Assembly (NCBI GenBank): GCA_017450965.1
Contig: JAFSSQ010000089.1
Span: 1-40,102 of the forward strand
Direction: 5' to 3'
DNA length: 40,102 nucleotides
DNA from: Clostridia bacterium
GTDB lineage: Bacteria > Bacillota > Clostridia > Oscillospirales > CAG-272
Part shown: positions 9,393 through 17,337 of the stretch, piece by piece
How positions within the stretch are numbered: the first letter of the stretch is position 1
How the letters are laid out: each line of letters starts with the position of its first letter
The notes under the pieces: model-generated
The model's database searches: none
The model's input: the letters and a program-made list of their open reading frames with translations, nothing else
Told to the model about the DNA's origin: nothing
Position numbers and translations under genes: made by a program

Positions 9393-9938
9393 TCAGTCGT
9401 AGAGGAACTCGTAGTCCGGCAGGCTTTTCCACTCCTCGGTGGAGGTCAGGATCTCTTCAAGCCGTCCGCAAACATTGAGAAAACGCTGCGCCGCTTCGTC
9501 GTACCCGCCCTTCATACCCAGGCAGACGTTAGGACAGCTCACGGTTTTGGAAAAGGAGGGCGTGACGAACGAAAGGACGATCGTCTGGTCGGGCGAGGTC
9601 ATCTGCCGGAGCTCCGCATCCGGCGCGTTGAAGGGGTCGTACTCGGCGGGGTAGGCGGAAAGATCCAGCGAGGCAAGCAGCGCGCCGATCTCCTCGCGCT
9701 CCGCCGCCGTCAGGATGTGCGTCGTGCGGTAGCGGGAGGGGTTTGTCGCGTCGGTCGTTTTGACGAGAAGCCCGCTTTCGCTGTCGTAGGAGCTGATCCC
9801 GCAGACGTTCCAGCGGAAAGAAAACGTATAATCCCGCAGCGCCGCCTCCTCGCCGTTTTTTTCCGTCTCCGGCGCGGTGTCGCAGGCACAAAGCAGCAGA
9901 AGAAGCGCGAGAAGAACGCTCAGGTTTCTTTTTTTCAT
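9393..9938 (-). CDS. Putative lipoprotein of unknown function
   Basis: The 181-residue product has a short basic start, a run of leucines and a lipobox-like LCAC, so Cys19 is the probable lipidation site. This would place it on the outer face of the membrane. The rest (TFSFRWNVCGISSYDSESG..., SPDQTIVLSFVT) looks like a compact beta-rich domain. I do not recognise it. The ribosome site AAGGAGG is good. It starts 67 bases after mgtE on the same strand with no clear terminator between, so it may be the second gene of the mgtE transcript. Two Cys beyond the lipobox could form a disulphide. Confidence is high for the gene and low for any role. Confidence 0.75.
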   Translation of the reverse strand: MKKRNLSVLLALLLLLCACDTAPETEKNGEEAALRDYTFSFRWNVCGISSYDSESGLLVKTTDATNPSRYRTTHILTAAEREEIGALLASLDLSAYPAEYDPFNAPDAELRQMTSPDQTIVLSFVTPSFSKTVSCPNVCLGMKGGYDEAAQRFLNVCGRLEEILTSTEEWKSLPDYEFLYD

Positions 9939-10005
9939 ATCGAGATCCTCCTTTTTCTCCTTATACGCCCGGAACGGGAATAATCCTGATCCGGCGGACG
10001 GGTTT

Positions 10006-11382
10006 TCAGAGCTTGAGGATCTGCGTGGAGATAAAGAAGTAAACGATCAGGGAGATCGCGTCCACCGCCGTGGTGATAAAGGGGCTTGCCATCACGGCGG
10101 GGTCGAGCTTGAGCGCCTTTGCGGCGATCGGCAGGGTACAGCCGATCAGTTTCGCAAAGAGGATCGTGATCATCAGCGTCAGGCACACGGCGGTCACAAC
10201 GAGAAATCCCTGCGGCGTGAAATCCAGCGATTTGAAGAGCAGCATTTCGACCAGTACGATCTTCACGAAGTTCGCCGCCGCGAGCGTCAGCCCGCAGAGG
10301 GCGGCGACCCGCAGCTCCTTGCCGACGACCGTGAGAACGTCCTTCGGCGTCACGTCGCCGAGGGCGAGGGCGCGGATGATCGTGACGGAGGACTGGGAGC
10401 CGCTGTTGCCGCCCGTGTCCATCAGCATCGGGATAAAGGCGGTCAGCGCGGTGCAGGCGGCCAGCGCCTCCTCAAAGCCGGAGATGATCATCCCGGTAAA
10501 GGTCGCGGAGACCATCAAAAGGAGAAGCCACGGGATGCGCTGTTTCCAGGTTTCCAACACGCCGGTCTTGAGGTAGGGCTTCTCGGAAGGGGAGATAGCC
10601 GCCATGATCTCCATATCCTCGGTGGTTTCTTCCTCGAGGACTTCGATCGCGTCGTCGACCGTTACGATGCCGACCAGCCGCCCTTCCTTATCCACGGCGG
10701 GCAGGGCGATCAGGCCGTACTTTTTGATCTCGGCGGCGGCGACCTCGCGGTCGTCGTCGGTGTTGAGGGAGACGAAATTGCGGTGCATCAGTCCGGCGAT
10801 CGGCGCGCTCCCGTCCGCGATCAGCAGACTGCGCGCGGAGACGACGCCGATCAGCTTGCGGGCGTCGGTCACGTAGCAGGTATAGACCGTTTCCTTATCC
10901 AGCCCCACCCGGCGGATATGCGCGAGCGCCTCGTCCACCGTCATCGTCTCCTTCAGGGAGACGTAATCGGGCGTCATGATGCTGCCCACGCTGTCCTCCG
11001 GGTAGCGCAGCAGCTCGTTGATCGACTTGCGCGTCTCCGGGGAGGCGGCGGCGAGGATCCGGGAGACGACGTTCGCCGGCATCTCCTCCACGAGATCCGC
11101 CGCGTCGTCGGTCCACATATCGTCCACGATCTCTTTGAGTTCCTTATCGCTCAAGCTGCGGATCAGCAGCTCCTGCGCGTCGGGCTCCATGCCGGAAAAG
11201 ACCTCGGACGCCGTGTCCTTGTCGAGCATCCGGAAGCAGACCGTCATCTCCCGTTCCGGCAGCTCGGCGAGGGCCTCCGCCACGTCCACGGGGTTCGTTT
11301 CGTGCAAAAGCGCACGCAGGGTTTTGAAATCTTTTTCTCCGACCTTTTCGGAGAGAAGTTCGGAAAGCGTTTTTTCTTCCAT
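10006..11382 (-). CDS. mgtE: Magnesium transporter MgtE
   Basis: This is a homodimeric Mg2+ channel/transporter of the cytoplasmic membrane. The 458-residue product has the full MgtE layout: a helical N-terminal superhelix domain with acidic repeats (DMWTDDAADLVEEMP), a CBS pair that senses cytosolic Mg2+ (about 130-260), and five membrane helices from about 285. The pore signature GGNSGSQSSV and the final DPAVMASPFITTAVDA with the selectivity Asp are present. Length is normal (about 450). The start follows AAGGAGG. It is preceded by a strong promoter and a 146-nt leader with an intrinsic terminator, so expression is probably controlled by attenuation. Confidence 0.97.
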   Translation of the reverse strand: MEEKTLSELLSEKVGEKDFKTLRALLHETNPVDVAEALAELPEREMTVCFRMLDKDTASEVFSGMEPDAQELLIRSLSDKELKEIVDDMWTDDAADLVEEMPANVVSRILAAASPETRKSINELLRYPEDSVGSIMTPDYVSLKETMTVDEALAHIRRVGLDKETVYTCYVTDARKLIGVVSARSLLIADGSAPIAGLMHRNFVSLNTDDDREVAAAEIKKYGLIALPAVDKEGRLVGIVTVDDAIEVLEEETTEDMEIMAAISPSEKPYLKTGVLETWKQRIPWLLLLMVSATFTGMIISGFEEALAACTALTAFIPMLMDTGGNSGSQSSVTIIRALALGDVTPKDVLTVVGKELRVAALCGLTLAAANFVKIVLVEMLLFKSLDFTPQGFLVVTAVCLTLMITILFAKLIGCTLPIAAKALKLDPAVMASPFITTAVDAISLIVYFFISTQILKL

Positions 11383-11400
11383 CGGGGAACCTCCTTGCAG

Positions 11401-11432
11401 AATAAAAAATGACCGTCAAAAGACGGCCGGTC
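11401..11432 (-). terminator. Attenuator-like terminator in the mgtE leader
   Basis: On the minus strand, CCGTC-TTTT-GACGG (11426 down to 11413) with a bulged GACC/GGTC extension is followed by a T-run (ATTTTTTATT). It lies 20 bases before the mgtE start and downstream of its promoter, so it can only act as premature termination. Two upstream GACGG copies (11466-11470 and 11492-11496, minus strand) are complementary to CCGTC and could form an anti-terminator. Confidence 0.65.
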
Positions 11433-11505
11433 GACCCCGCCCGCGAGCGTTTGTTCGCGGGGGCTCCGTCGATCGACTGCCCGTACCGTTTCCGTCCGCT
11501 TCCAT
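11416..11505 (-). CDS. Possible 29-residue leader peptide of mgtE
   Basis: A 30-codon frame opens with ATG three bases after AGGTGAG, a good ribosome site on a leader only about 146 nt long. It begins MEADGNG, has an EPPR motif in the middle and ends with a basic, Pro-containing tail (RGRGRPAVF). Its TGA stop lies inside the leader's terminator hairpin, so a terminating ribosome would compete with the hairpin. Enterobacterial mgtA has an acidic, proline-rich leader peptide (MgtL) used in Mg2+ sensing; the parallel is suggestive only. The leader may instead be an uncharacterised riboswitch and this ORF a chance event. Confidence 0.35.
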   Translation of the reverse strand: MEADGNGTGSRSTEPPRTNARGRGRPAVF

Positions 11506-11534
11506 ACGCTCACCTCGCTTTCCAAGTCGTTTTC

Positions 11535-11563
11535 AGTATAGCGTTCCGGCGGGAAAATGTCAA
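11535..11563 (-). promoter_or_regulatory. Promoter of mgtE
   Basis: On the minus strand, consensus TTGACA (11563-11558), a 17-base spacer and TATACT (11540-11535). The start of transcription would be near 11528, giving a leader of about 146 nt. The -35 box abuts the T-run of the GH30 terminator. Confidence 0.85.
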
Positions 11564-11607
11564 GAAAAAAATGCGCCGCGGGAGAGGTTTTTCGCCTCTC
11601 CCGCGGC
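11564..11607 (-). terminator. Terminator of the GH30 gene
   Basis: A 13-bp stem, 11575-11587 with 11595-11607, is followed on the minus strand by a run of seven T (11564-11570). A shorter T-run on the other side (11612-11617) could make it work in both directions. Confidence 0.9.
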
Positions 11608-11635
11608 GGCCTGTTTTTTCCTCGGATCGCCGCTT

Positions 11636-12985
11636 TCAGCGGAACACGACGGTCGCGACGGTGTCCGGCAGCAGCTCGATATACCACGGGGTATCCCGGT
11701 GGAAAAAGCCGATCTGGCGCTTCGTTTCGTTCGGGTTGGCGAGGACGAGCGCCTCCTCGCCGTCCCGGTTGCGGATAAAGCATCCCTCGACCTTTTTCCC
11801 CGTCTTCGGATAGGAGAACATCCGGTAGGAGAGATTGTTTTCAAAGGCAAGCGGATAGATCTGTGCGCCCGGCCGGAGGAAGGGCGCAAAGTGGCGGAAG
11901 GCGTGATACTGCCCGCTCGGGGAGAGCTCGCCCGTCCGGCTGTCGAACGTCATCAGCCCGCCGCAGGGAAAGGGCCCGATGTTCGGCCCGCCCGTTTCGT
12001 CAAGGAGAAGGTTCCAGCCGGTAAAGGAAGAATAGCCCGTTTCCAGCGTCTTGATGATCAGGATCGCCCATTTGCACCAGTCGGTACCGTAATTGTCCTG
12101 CAGACGGGGGCCGCCTTCGGTAAAATGCAGGGCGAGCCGCGGATACCGCTCTCGCAAGACGGCGGTCTGCTCTACGCTCCCCGCGTAATAGTGGAAGGCG
12201 GCGCCCGCGCACATCCCGACAAGCTCCGGATACGTTTCAAGCTGCCAGAGAACGCGGGGGATCACCTCATTAAAGCTGTGGTCGTTGATCCAGATCCCGG
12301 TCGAAAGGCCGTTTTCCGTCAGCTTTTTCCGGAGGATCGGGACAAAACGCGCCTCGGTATCGGGGTGCCAGATGCAGGCGGGCATCCGGCCGTACTGGTT
12401 GTTGAGCGGCTCGTTCTGCGGGGTAAGGGCGGAGATATGCACCCCTTCCTTTTCGTAGGCGAGCAGATAGCGAACAAGATAGTCGGCGTAACAGTCAAGG
12501 TACTCGTCCCGCATAAAGCCGCCGCACATCGAACCGCCGGTCTTCATCCAGCCGGGCGGGCTCCAGGGGGAGGCAAAAAGGAAGAGATCCGGACGGACTT
12601 CCAGCACCTCCCGGATCATCGGGAGGATATAGGCGCGGTCCCGCTCAACGGAAAAATGCCGCAGCTCCCGATCCTCCGGCGTGTCGTCGTAGGAATAGAG
12701 CTCGGCGGAGTAGTCGCTCGAGGCGACCGTGAGCCGGGCGACAGAGAGGTTGAGCCCCTCCGGGGTAAAAATATCGCGCAGAAAGGCGCGGCGCCGGTCG
12801 GGCGGCATTTTTGCGAGCAGCCAGCAGGAGCTGCCGGTCAGCGCGACGCCGAAGCCGGTAAACTCCTGCCCGACCGGGTCTTTCGTCGGTCGGCAGGAGA
12901 TCAGCTCCGGGACGGGAAGGGCGGGCGCGAGCGCACGGGCGCTGAAGCGGGAAAAAGCGTTGGTGGAGTATTGCGTTACGGTCAT
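11636..12985 (-). CDS. Glycoside hydrolase family 30 (glucosylceramidase / beta-1,6-glucanase type)
   Basis: The 449-residue product is a retaining (beta/alpha)8 glycosidase. Family marks: EFTGFGVALTGSS near residues 41-53 (the GFGxAxT signature), ASPWSPPGWMKTGG near 138-150, the acid/base Glu192 in TPQNEPL, the nucleophile Glu290 in HFTEGGP, and a C-terminal beta-sandwich. No signal peptide is seen, so it probably acts in the cytosol on imported oligosaccharides. Both catalytic Glu are present. The ATG start follows AGGAGGA, with its own promoter at 13034-13062 and terminator at 11564-11607, so it is a single-gene unit. Substrate (beta-glucoside, beta-1,6-glucan or beta-xyloside) cannot be decided from sequence alone. 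Confidence 0.88.
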   Translation of the reverse strand: MTVTQYSTNAFSRFSARALAPALPVPELISCRPTKDPVGQEFTGFGVALTGSSCWLLAKMPPDRRRAFLRDIFTPEGLNLSVARLTVASSDYSAELYSYDDTPEDRELRHFSVERDRAYILPMIREVLEVRPDLFLFASPWSPPGWMKTGGSMCGGFMRDEYLDCYADYLVRYLLAYEKEGVHISALTPQNEPLNNQYGRMPACIWHPDTEARFVPILRKKLTENGLSTGIWINDHSFNEVIPRVLWQLETYPELVGMCAGAAFHYYAGSVEQTAVLRERYPRLALHFTEGGPRLQDNYGTDWCKWAILIIKTLETGYSSFTGWNLLLDETGGPNIGPFPCGGLMTFDSRTGELSPSGQYHAFRHFAPFLRPGAQIYPLAFENNLSYRMFSYPKTGKKVEGCFIRNRDGEEALVLANPNETKRQIGFFHRDTPWYIELLPDTVATVVFR

Positions 12986-13033
12986 AAAGCGTTTCCTCCT
13001 GTTTGCGGATGGATGGAAAACCGGATCAAAACC

Positions 13034-13062
13034 ATTCTATCACGAAAAAAACGGGAAGGCAA
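13034..13062 (-). promoter_or_regulatory. Promoter of the GH30 gene
   Basis: Minus strand: TTGCCT (13062-13057), a 17-base spacer and TAGAAT (13039-13034), about 50 bases before the ATG. Confidence 0.65.
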
Positions 13063-13110
13063 CCTTTTTTCGCGGACGGCGGTTTTTCTTTCGTTTTTTC
13101 CTTCCCTCGG

Positions 13111-13139
13111 TTGACAATTCCGCGTTTATTCTATAAAAT
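13111..13139 (+). promoter_or_regulatory. Promoter of the nucleoside kinase gene
   Basis: TTGACA (13111-13116), a 17-base spacer and TAAAAT (13134-13139), 33 bases before the ATG at 13172. It is back-to-back with the GH30 promoter. Confidence 0.75.
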
Positions 13140-13171
13140 AGAAGAGAAAGAAAACCGGACGGGAGGCCGCC

Positions 13172-14873
13172 ATGACGCTGATCTATCAAAACGCCAAGCT
13201 GGAAGTGGAAAAGGGAACGACCTATCTGACCTTGGCTCAGAGAGTGCAGGACCGTTACGACGCGCCGATCATCCTCGCGCGTGTGGGGCAGAAGCTCGTG
13301 GAACTGAATAGGGAAGCGGAGGAAGCGGACGTTTTCGCTCGCGGCTCGTCCGAACCGGCGGAGCTGGTTTTCATCACCACCCGGGAACGGGACGGGCAGA
13401 AGACCTACGAGCGCGGCGCCACGATGATGTTTTTGCGCGCCATGACCCGCGTGTTCGGCAAACGGATCCGGAAGCTGAAGCTGGAGTACGCGATCGGGGA
13501 CGGACTGTTTTTCTCCCTGGAGCTGACCGCCGACGGGCGGACGAATAAACCGGCGGACCCGACCGACGCGGAGGTAGAGGCGGTCCGGGCGCAGATGGAG
13601 CGTTACGTCCGCCAAAACGAAGCCTTTACCAAGATCCGCATCCCCACGCGGGAGGCCGTGTCTCTTCTGCCGGTTGGGGATGAAGGACAAGGAGCGGCTC
13701 TTCCATTACCGCCGCTCGTCCACGACGAACGTCTACCGCCTCGGCAACTATTACGACTATTATTACGGCTATATGCCGCCGTCGGCCGGCTATGTCGGCG
13801 TCTTCTCCCTCAAACGCGCGGAGGGCGGGATCCTTCTGATCCTGCCGAACCGCTCCGCGCCGAAAAAGCCGGGCAGCGAAGCGATGCCGGAAAAACTGTT
13901 TGCCACGATGCGCCGCACCAATACCTGGGGCGAGCATATCGGCGTGCCCACCGTCGCCGCGCTCAACGACGCCATCACCCGCGGCGAGGGACGGGATATC
14001 ATCCTCGCGTCGGAAGCGTATCAGGAGCATCTGATCGGGGAGATCGCCCGCCGGATCGAGCGGGAGGGGCGCCGGATCGTGATGGTCGCCGGGCCCTCCT
14101 CCTCCGGCAAGACCTCCTTTTCCCACCGTCTTTCCGTCCAGCTGAGCAACGTCGGTCTGCGCGCGCACCCCATCGCCTGCGACGATTATTACGTCGAGCG
14201 CACGCGCACGCCGAAGGACGAGAACGGCGAATATGACTTTGAGTGCCTGGAGGCGATCAACGTCGAGCTGTTCAACGAGCAGATGACCGCCCTTCTGCGC
14301 GGGGAGAGCGTCTCTCTCCCGACCTTCAACTTCCGGACGGGGATCCCCGAGTTCGGCAGCCGCTCGCTGAAGCTCGGCGAAGGGGAGGTCCTCGTCATCG
14401 AGGGGATCCACGGTCTCAACGACCGCCTCTCCTACGCGATCCGCCCGGAGGATAAGTTCAAGATCTACGTCAGCGCCGTGACGGCGCTCAATATCGACGA
14501 GCACAACCGCATCCCGACCACCGACAACCGGGAGATCCGCCGGATGGTCCGGGACGCGAGGACCCGCGGCTTTTCCGCCCGGGAGACGATCGCCCGCTGG
14601 CAGTCGGTCCGGCAGGGGGAAAAGAAGCACATCTTCCCCTATCAGGAGGAGGCGGACGTGATGTTCAACTCCGCGTCCCTCTACGAGCTGGCGGTTTTGA
14701 AGATCTTTGCCGAGCCGCTGCTTTTCGCGATCCCGACCGACGCGCCGGAATACCCTGAGGCAAAGCGTCTGCTCAAGTTTCTCGATTATTTCCTCGGCCT
14801 TTCCTGCGAGGACGTTCCCCGCAACAGCCTGATCCGCGAGTTCATCGGAGGCAGCGTTTTCCCGGTCGGATGA
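13172..14873 (+). CDS. Nucleoside (uridine-type) kinase with N-terminal TGS domain, split by a one-base frameshift
   Basis: Read as one gene with a correction near 13670, this gives a protein of about 566 residues, the usual length of the TGS-uridine kinase fusion of Clostridia. The first frame (from 13172) holds a TGS-like domain (MTLIYQNAKLEVEKGTTYLT) and a threonyl-tRNA-synthetase-like second domain up to ...EAVSLL. The second frame continues with GMKDKERLFHYRRSS, the kinase P-loop GPSSSGKTSFS, the DDYYVERTRTPKDENG motif and IEGIHGLND. Removing one of the two C at 13670-13671 joins them as ...SLLRLGMKDKERLF. Neither half shows other damage, so this is either a very recent mutation or a sequencing/assembly error. 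As written, translation of the first frame would run on to 14236 without the kinase domain. The ribosome site is weak (GGACGGGAGG). Confidence 0.85.
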
Positions 14874-14925
14874 CCGGCTTGCCGCCCGCCTTCCGTGAAA
14901 AAACAAAACAGGAGGAACCCATTCT

Positions 14926-17325
14926 ATGCGCCGTCCTTTTAGAAGATTTCTGAAACCCCTGTCGCTTTTTCTCTTTTCCTTCTTTTGTCTGAACGTGATC
15001 TCTCCGCTCGGAGCCGCCGTGGCTGACGGCGCGTCCTCCGGCGGAACGGTCGCGGAAACGGCCGCGGCGAGGAAAGCCGCGTTTCCCGCCACAGCGGCGA
15101 CCGGCGCCTCGTTTCGCGTGATCTACGAAAACGGCTTTTCAAACGAAAACCTTTCCGACTTCCGGCTTTACGGCACGATGAAGGCGCAAAACGGCTCTCT
15201 GAAGGCCGTCGGCAGCGGCACCTCCGCCTACGCCGCCTATACCATCCCGGCGCAGTACCGGGAGATGGACTATATCGTGGAGGCGGACTATCTCGGCTCC
15301 GGCAGCATGGGCGGGATCCTGATCGGCGCGACGGGGGCGTCCCTCTCGCGCGAGCCGTCCTATTTTTCCGGCTATACCTGCACCACGACCGGCAACGGGC
15401 AGAAAACGGTCATCGCCTATTTCAGCGAGACGGGCTGGGGCGGCACCTTCGCTCCCGGTACCGTTACGCTGCCGACGCGCGATTTCCATATGTGGGTCTG
15501 GGTTCAGCGGGAGGAGAAGACGATGACCTTCCGTACCACCTCGCTTGACGGCAAGACCCTCTACCAGTGCTTCCGCTACGAGCTCGGCGACCACGATACC
15601 GATATCTACGATACCTTTACCTCGGAGGTGGGGATCCGGCAGTATTACAGCGACGGCGGGCGGTTTGACAACTTCCGCGTCAGCGTCCTCGAGTCCGACA
15701 AACTGCCGGAGATGCAGGACCGCCTGACCCTCGGCGGCGTTTCCTTCCGCTCCGCGGGACTTTCCTCGGACGGGACCGGCGCGTCGGGGATCGGCGCGAT
15801 GCTCTCCGAAACGGCGCTGACCGGCGATTACCGTCTCTCCTTCTCCGCGGCGACGGAGGGGATCTCCCGCCTTTACTTCGGGATGCGGGACGCCGAAAAC
15901 GGCTACGCTTTTGAGATCAATTCCTACGCGGAAAAGGTCCTTCTCTACCGGATCACGGACGGGAAGTTTTCCTGGCTCGCCGAGCGATCCACGCCGGTCC
16001 GCGAGGGCTTCTGCGACGTGATCCTGGAAACGAACGGCGGGGTGCTGTCTCTCCGGTACGATAATCTTTATCAGGGCGACGCCGCTTTCCCGCAGTTTGA
16101 GTTCCCGATCGCCGATACCGACGGCAAGATCGGCTTCTGGCTCGAGGGGGGCGCGGTACGGGAGCTTTCCCTCGGCGCAGGCGGCGCCGCCCCGGCGGGG
16201 GAGACCTATCTCAACCCCGTCAATCCCGGCGCCGACCCGGATATGCTCTTTTACGAGGGGACCTATTACCTCTACGTCTATCAGGGCAACGACGGGCAGA
16301 ACATCTTCCGCGTCTATACCTCGCCCGACCTCGTCCATTTCACCCCGCGCAACTACATTTTCGAGTGGGATCCCATCGCGTACAGCAACGTGCAGGGCGG
16401 GACCTCCTGGAGCCCCAACGTCTTCTATAACGAGGGAGACGGGCTCTTTTACCTCTTCTTTGCCGCCGTGCCGATCGGAAAGAGCAACGTGCGCCACGTT
16501 TACTACGCCTCCTCCGATTCGCCCTTCGGCCCCTTCAAGCACGACGGGCAGCTGCAGGCGATCAACCCAGGCGTGACCGAGATCGACGGCCATCCCTTCG
16601 TCGGCTACGACGGCAAGACCTATATGTCCTTCTCCCGTTACGACGAGGGCGGCACGATCTGGCTTGAAGAGGTCACGATGAAAAACGGCGTCGTCACGGC
16701 CAAGCCGGAGACCGCCACCCGCGTGATCTATTCCGACCGCGAGTGGGACAACGACGGCGCGACCCGCCTCTGCGAAGGAGGCTTCGTCTGGAAGCACGGC
16801 GGCTACTACTATATGGTCTACGCAACCGTCTCCTACGCCCGCCATTACGGCGAGGCGGTCGCGGTCGCCAAAAACCCGCTCGGCCCGTATGAAAAATGCG
16901 AATACAACCCGATCCTCAAGTATAACTACGCCGTCGACGGCCCCGGCGACTCTTTGATGATCCCCTCGCCGGACGGCAAGGAAGTTTACATGATCTATCA
17001 CCGCCACAGCAATCCGGGCAAGCCGTGGAACGGCGGGCGCGATACCTGTATCGATCTGGTTCGGTTCGTCCCGGATCCGAACGGCGGACCGGATATCCTC
17101 ACCCTCCGCGGTCCCTCCGTTACCCCGCAGCCGCTGCCCTCGAACACCGGGCGCTACGACCCGGACGGGGACGGGAAAACGACCGCGGCCGACGCGCGGC
17201 AGATCCTCCGGTATCTTACCTCGGCCGAGGATTATAAGGGTACGTACGACGTGGACGCGAGCGGCTCGGTCGGTCTCGCGGACGTGATCGCGCTGGCAAA
17301 CAAACAAAAAGAAGAATCCAGGTAA
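14926..17325 (+). CDS. Secreted glycoside hydrolase family 43 enzyme with C-terminal type I dockerin
   Basis: The 799-residue product has a basic start and a long hydrophobic signal segment (LFLFSFFCLNVISPLGAAVA). Residues about 65-425 hold two jelly-roll-like domains (the second near DYRLSFSAATEG), probably carbohydrate-binding. Residues about 429-735 form a five-bladed GH43 domain: the catalytic base Asp in NPGADPDMLFYEGTYYLY, the pKa-modulating Asp in EIDGHPFV near 551, and the acid Glu in LCEGGFVWKHGGYYY near 615. The C-terminus (about 742-793) has two Ca2+-binding dockerin repeats, DPDGDGKTTAADARQILRYL and DVDASGSVGLADVIALANK. The likely substrate is arabinan or arabinoxylan. The dockerin predicts docking to a cohesin scaffold or other cohesin-bearing partner, none of which is in this window. 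The ribosome site AGGAGGA is good. Confidence 0.88.
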   Translation: MRRPFRRFLKPLSLFLFSFFCLNVISPLGAAVADGASSGGTVAETAAARKAAFPATAATGASFRVIYENGFSNENLSDFRLYGTMKAQNGSLKAVGSGTSAYAAYTIPAQYREMDYIVEADYLGSGSMGGILIGATGASLSREPSYFSGYTCTTTGNGQKTVIAYFSETGWGGTFAPGTVTLPTRDFHMWVWVQREEKTMTFRTTSLDGKTLYQCFRYELGDHDTDIYDTFTSEVGIRQYYSDGGRFDNFRVSVLESDKLPEMQDRLTLGGVSFRSAGLSSDGTGASGIGAMLSETALTGDYRLSFSAATEGISRLYFGMRDAENGYAFEINSYAEKVLLYRITDGKFSWLAERSTPVREGFCDVILETNGGVLSLRYDNLYQGDAAFPQFEFPIADTDGKIGFWLEGGAVRELSLGAGGAAPAGETYLNPVNPGADPDMLFYEGTYYLYVYQGNDGQNIFRVYTSPDLVHFTPRNYIFEWDPIAYSNVQGGTSWSPNVFYNEGDGLFYLFFAAVPIGKSNVRHVYYASSDSPFGPFKHDGQLQAINPGVTEIDGHPFVGYDGKTYMSFSRYDEGGTIWLEEVTMKNGVVTAKPETATRVIYSDREWDNDGATRLCEGGFVWKHGGYYYMVYATVSYARHYGEAVAVAKNPLGPYEKCEYNPILKYNYAVDGPGDSLMIPSPDGKEVYMIYHRHSNPGKPWNGGRDTCIDLVRFVPDPNGGPDILTLRGPSVTPQPLPSNTGRYDPDGDGKTTAADARQILRYLTSAEDYKGTYDVDASGSVGLADVIALANKQKEESR

Positions 17326-17337
17326 GGAGGCGCCGCA

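Noticed and set aside
11383..11530. M-box riboswitch in the mgtE leader
   Set aside because: AGGTGAG occurs but the rest of the M-box core and its length are not there by eye; AGGTGAG is better read as a ribosome site. A covariance search could still overturn this.
13172..14873. Programmed frameshift in the nucleoside kinase
   Set aside because: No known slippery element or stimulating structure was seen; mutation or sequence error is simpler.
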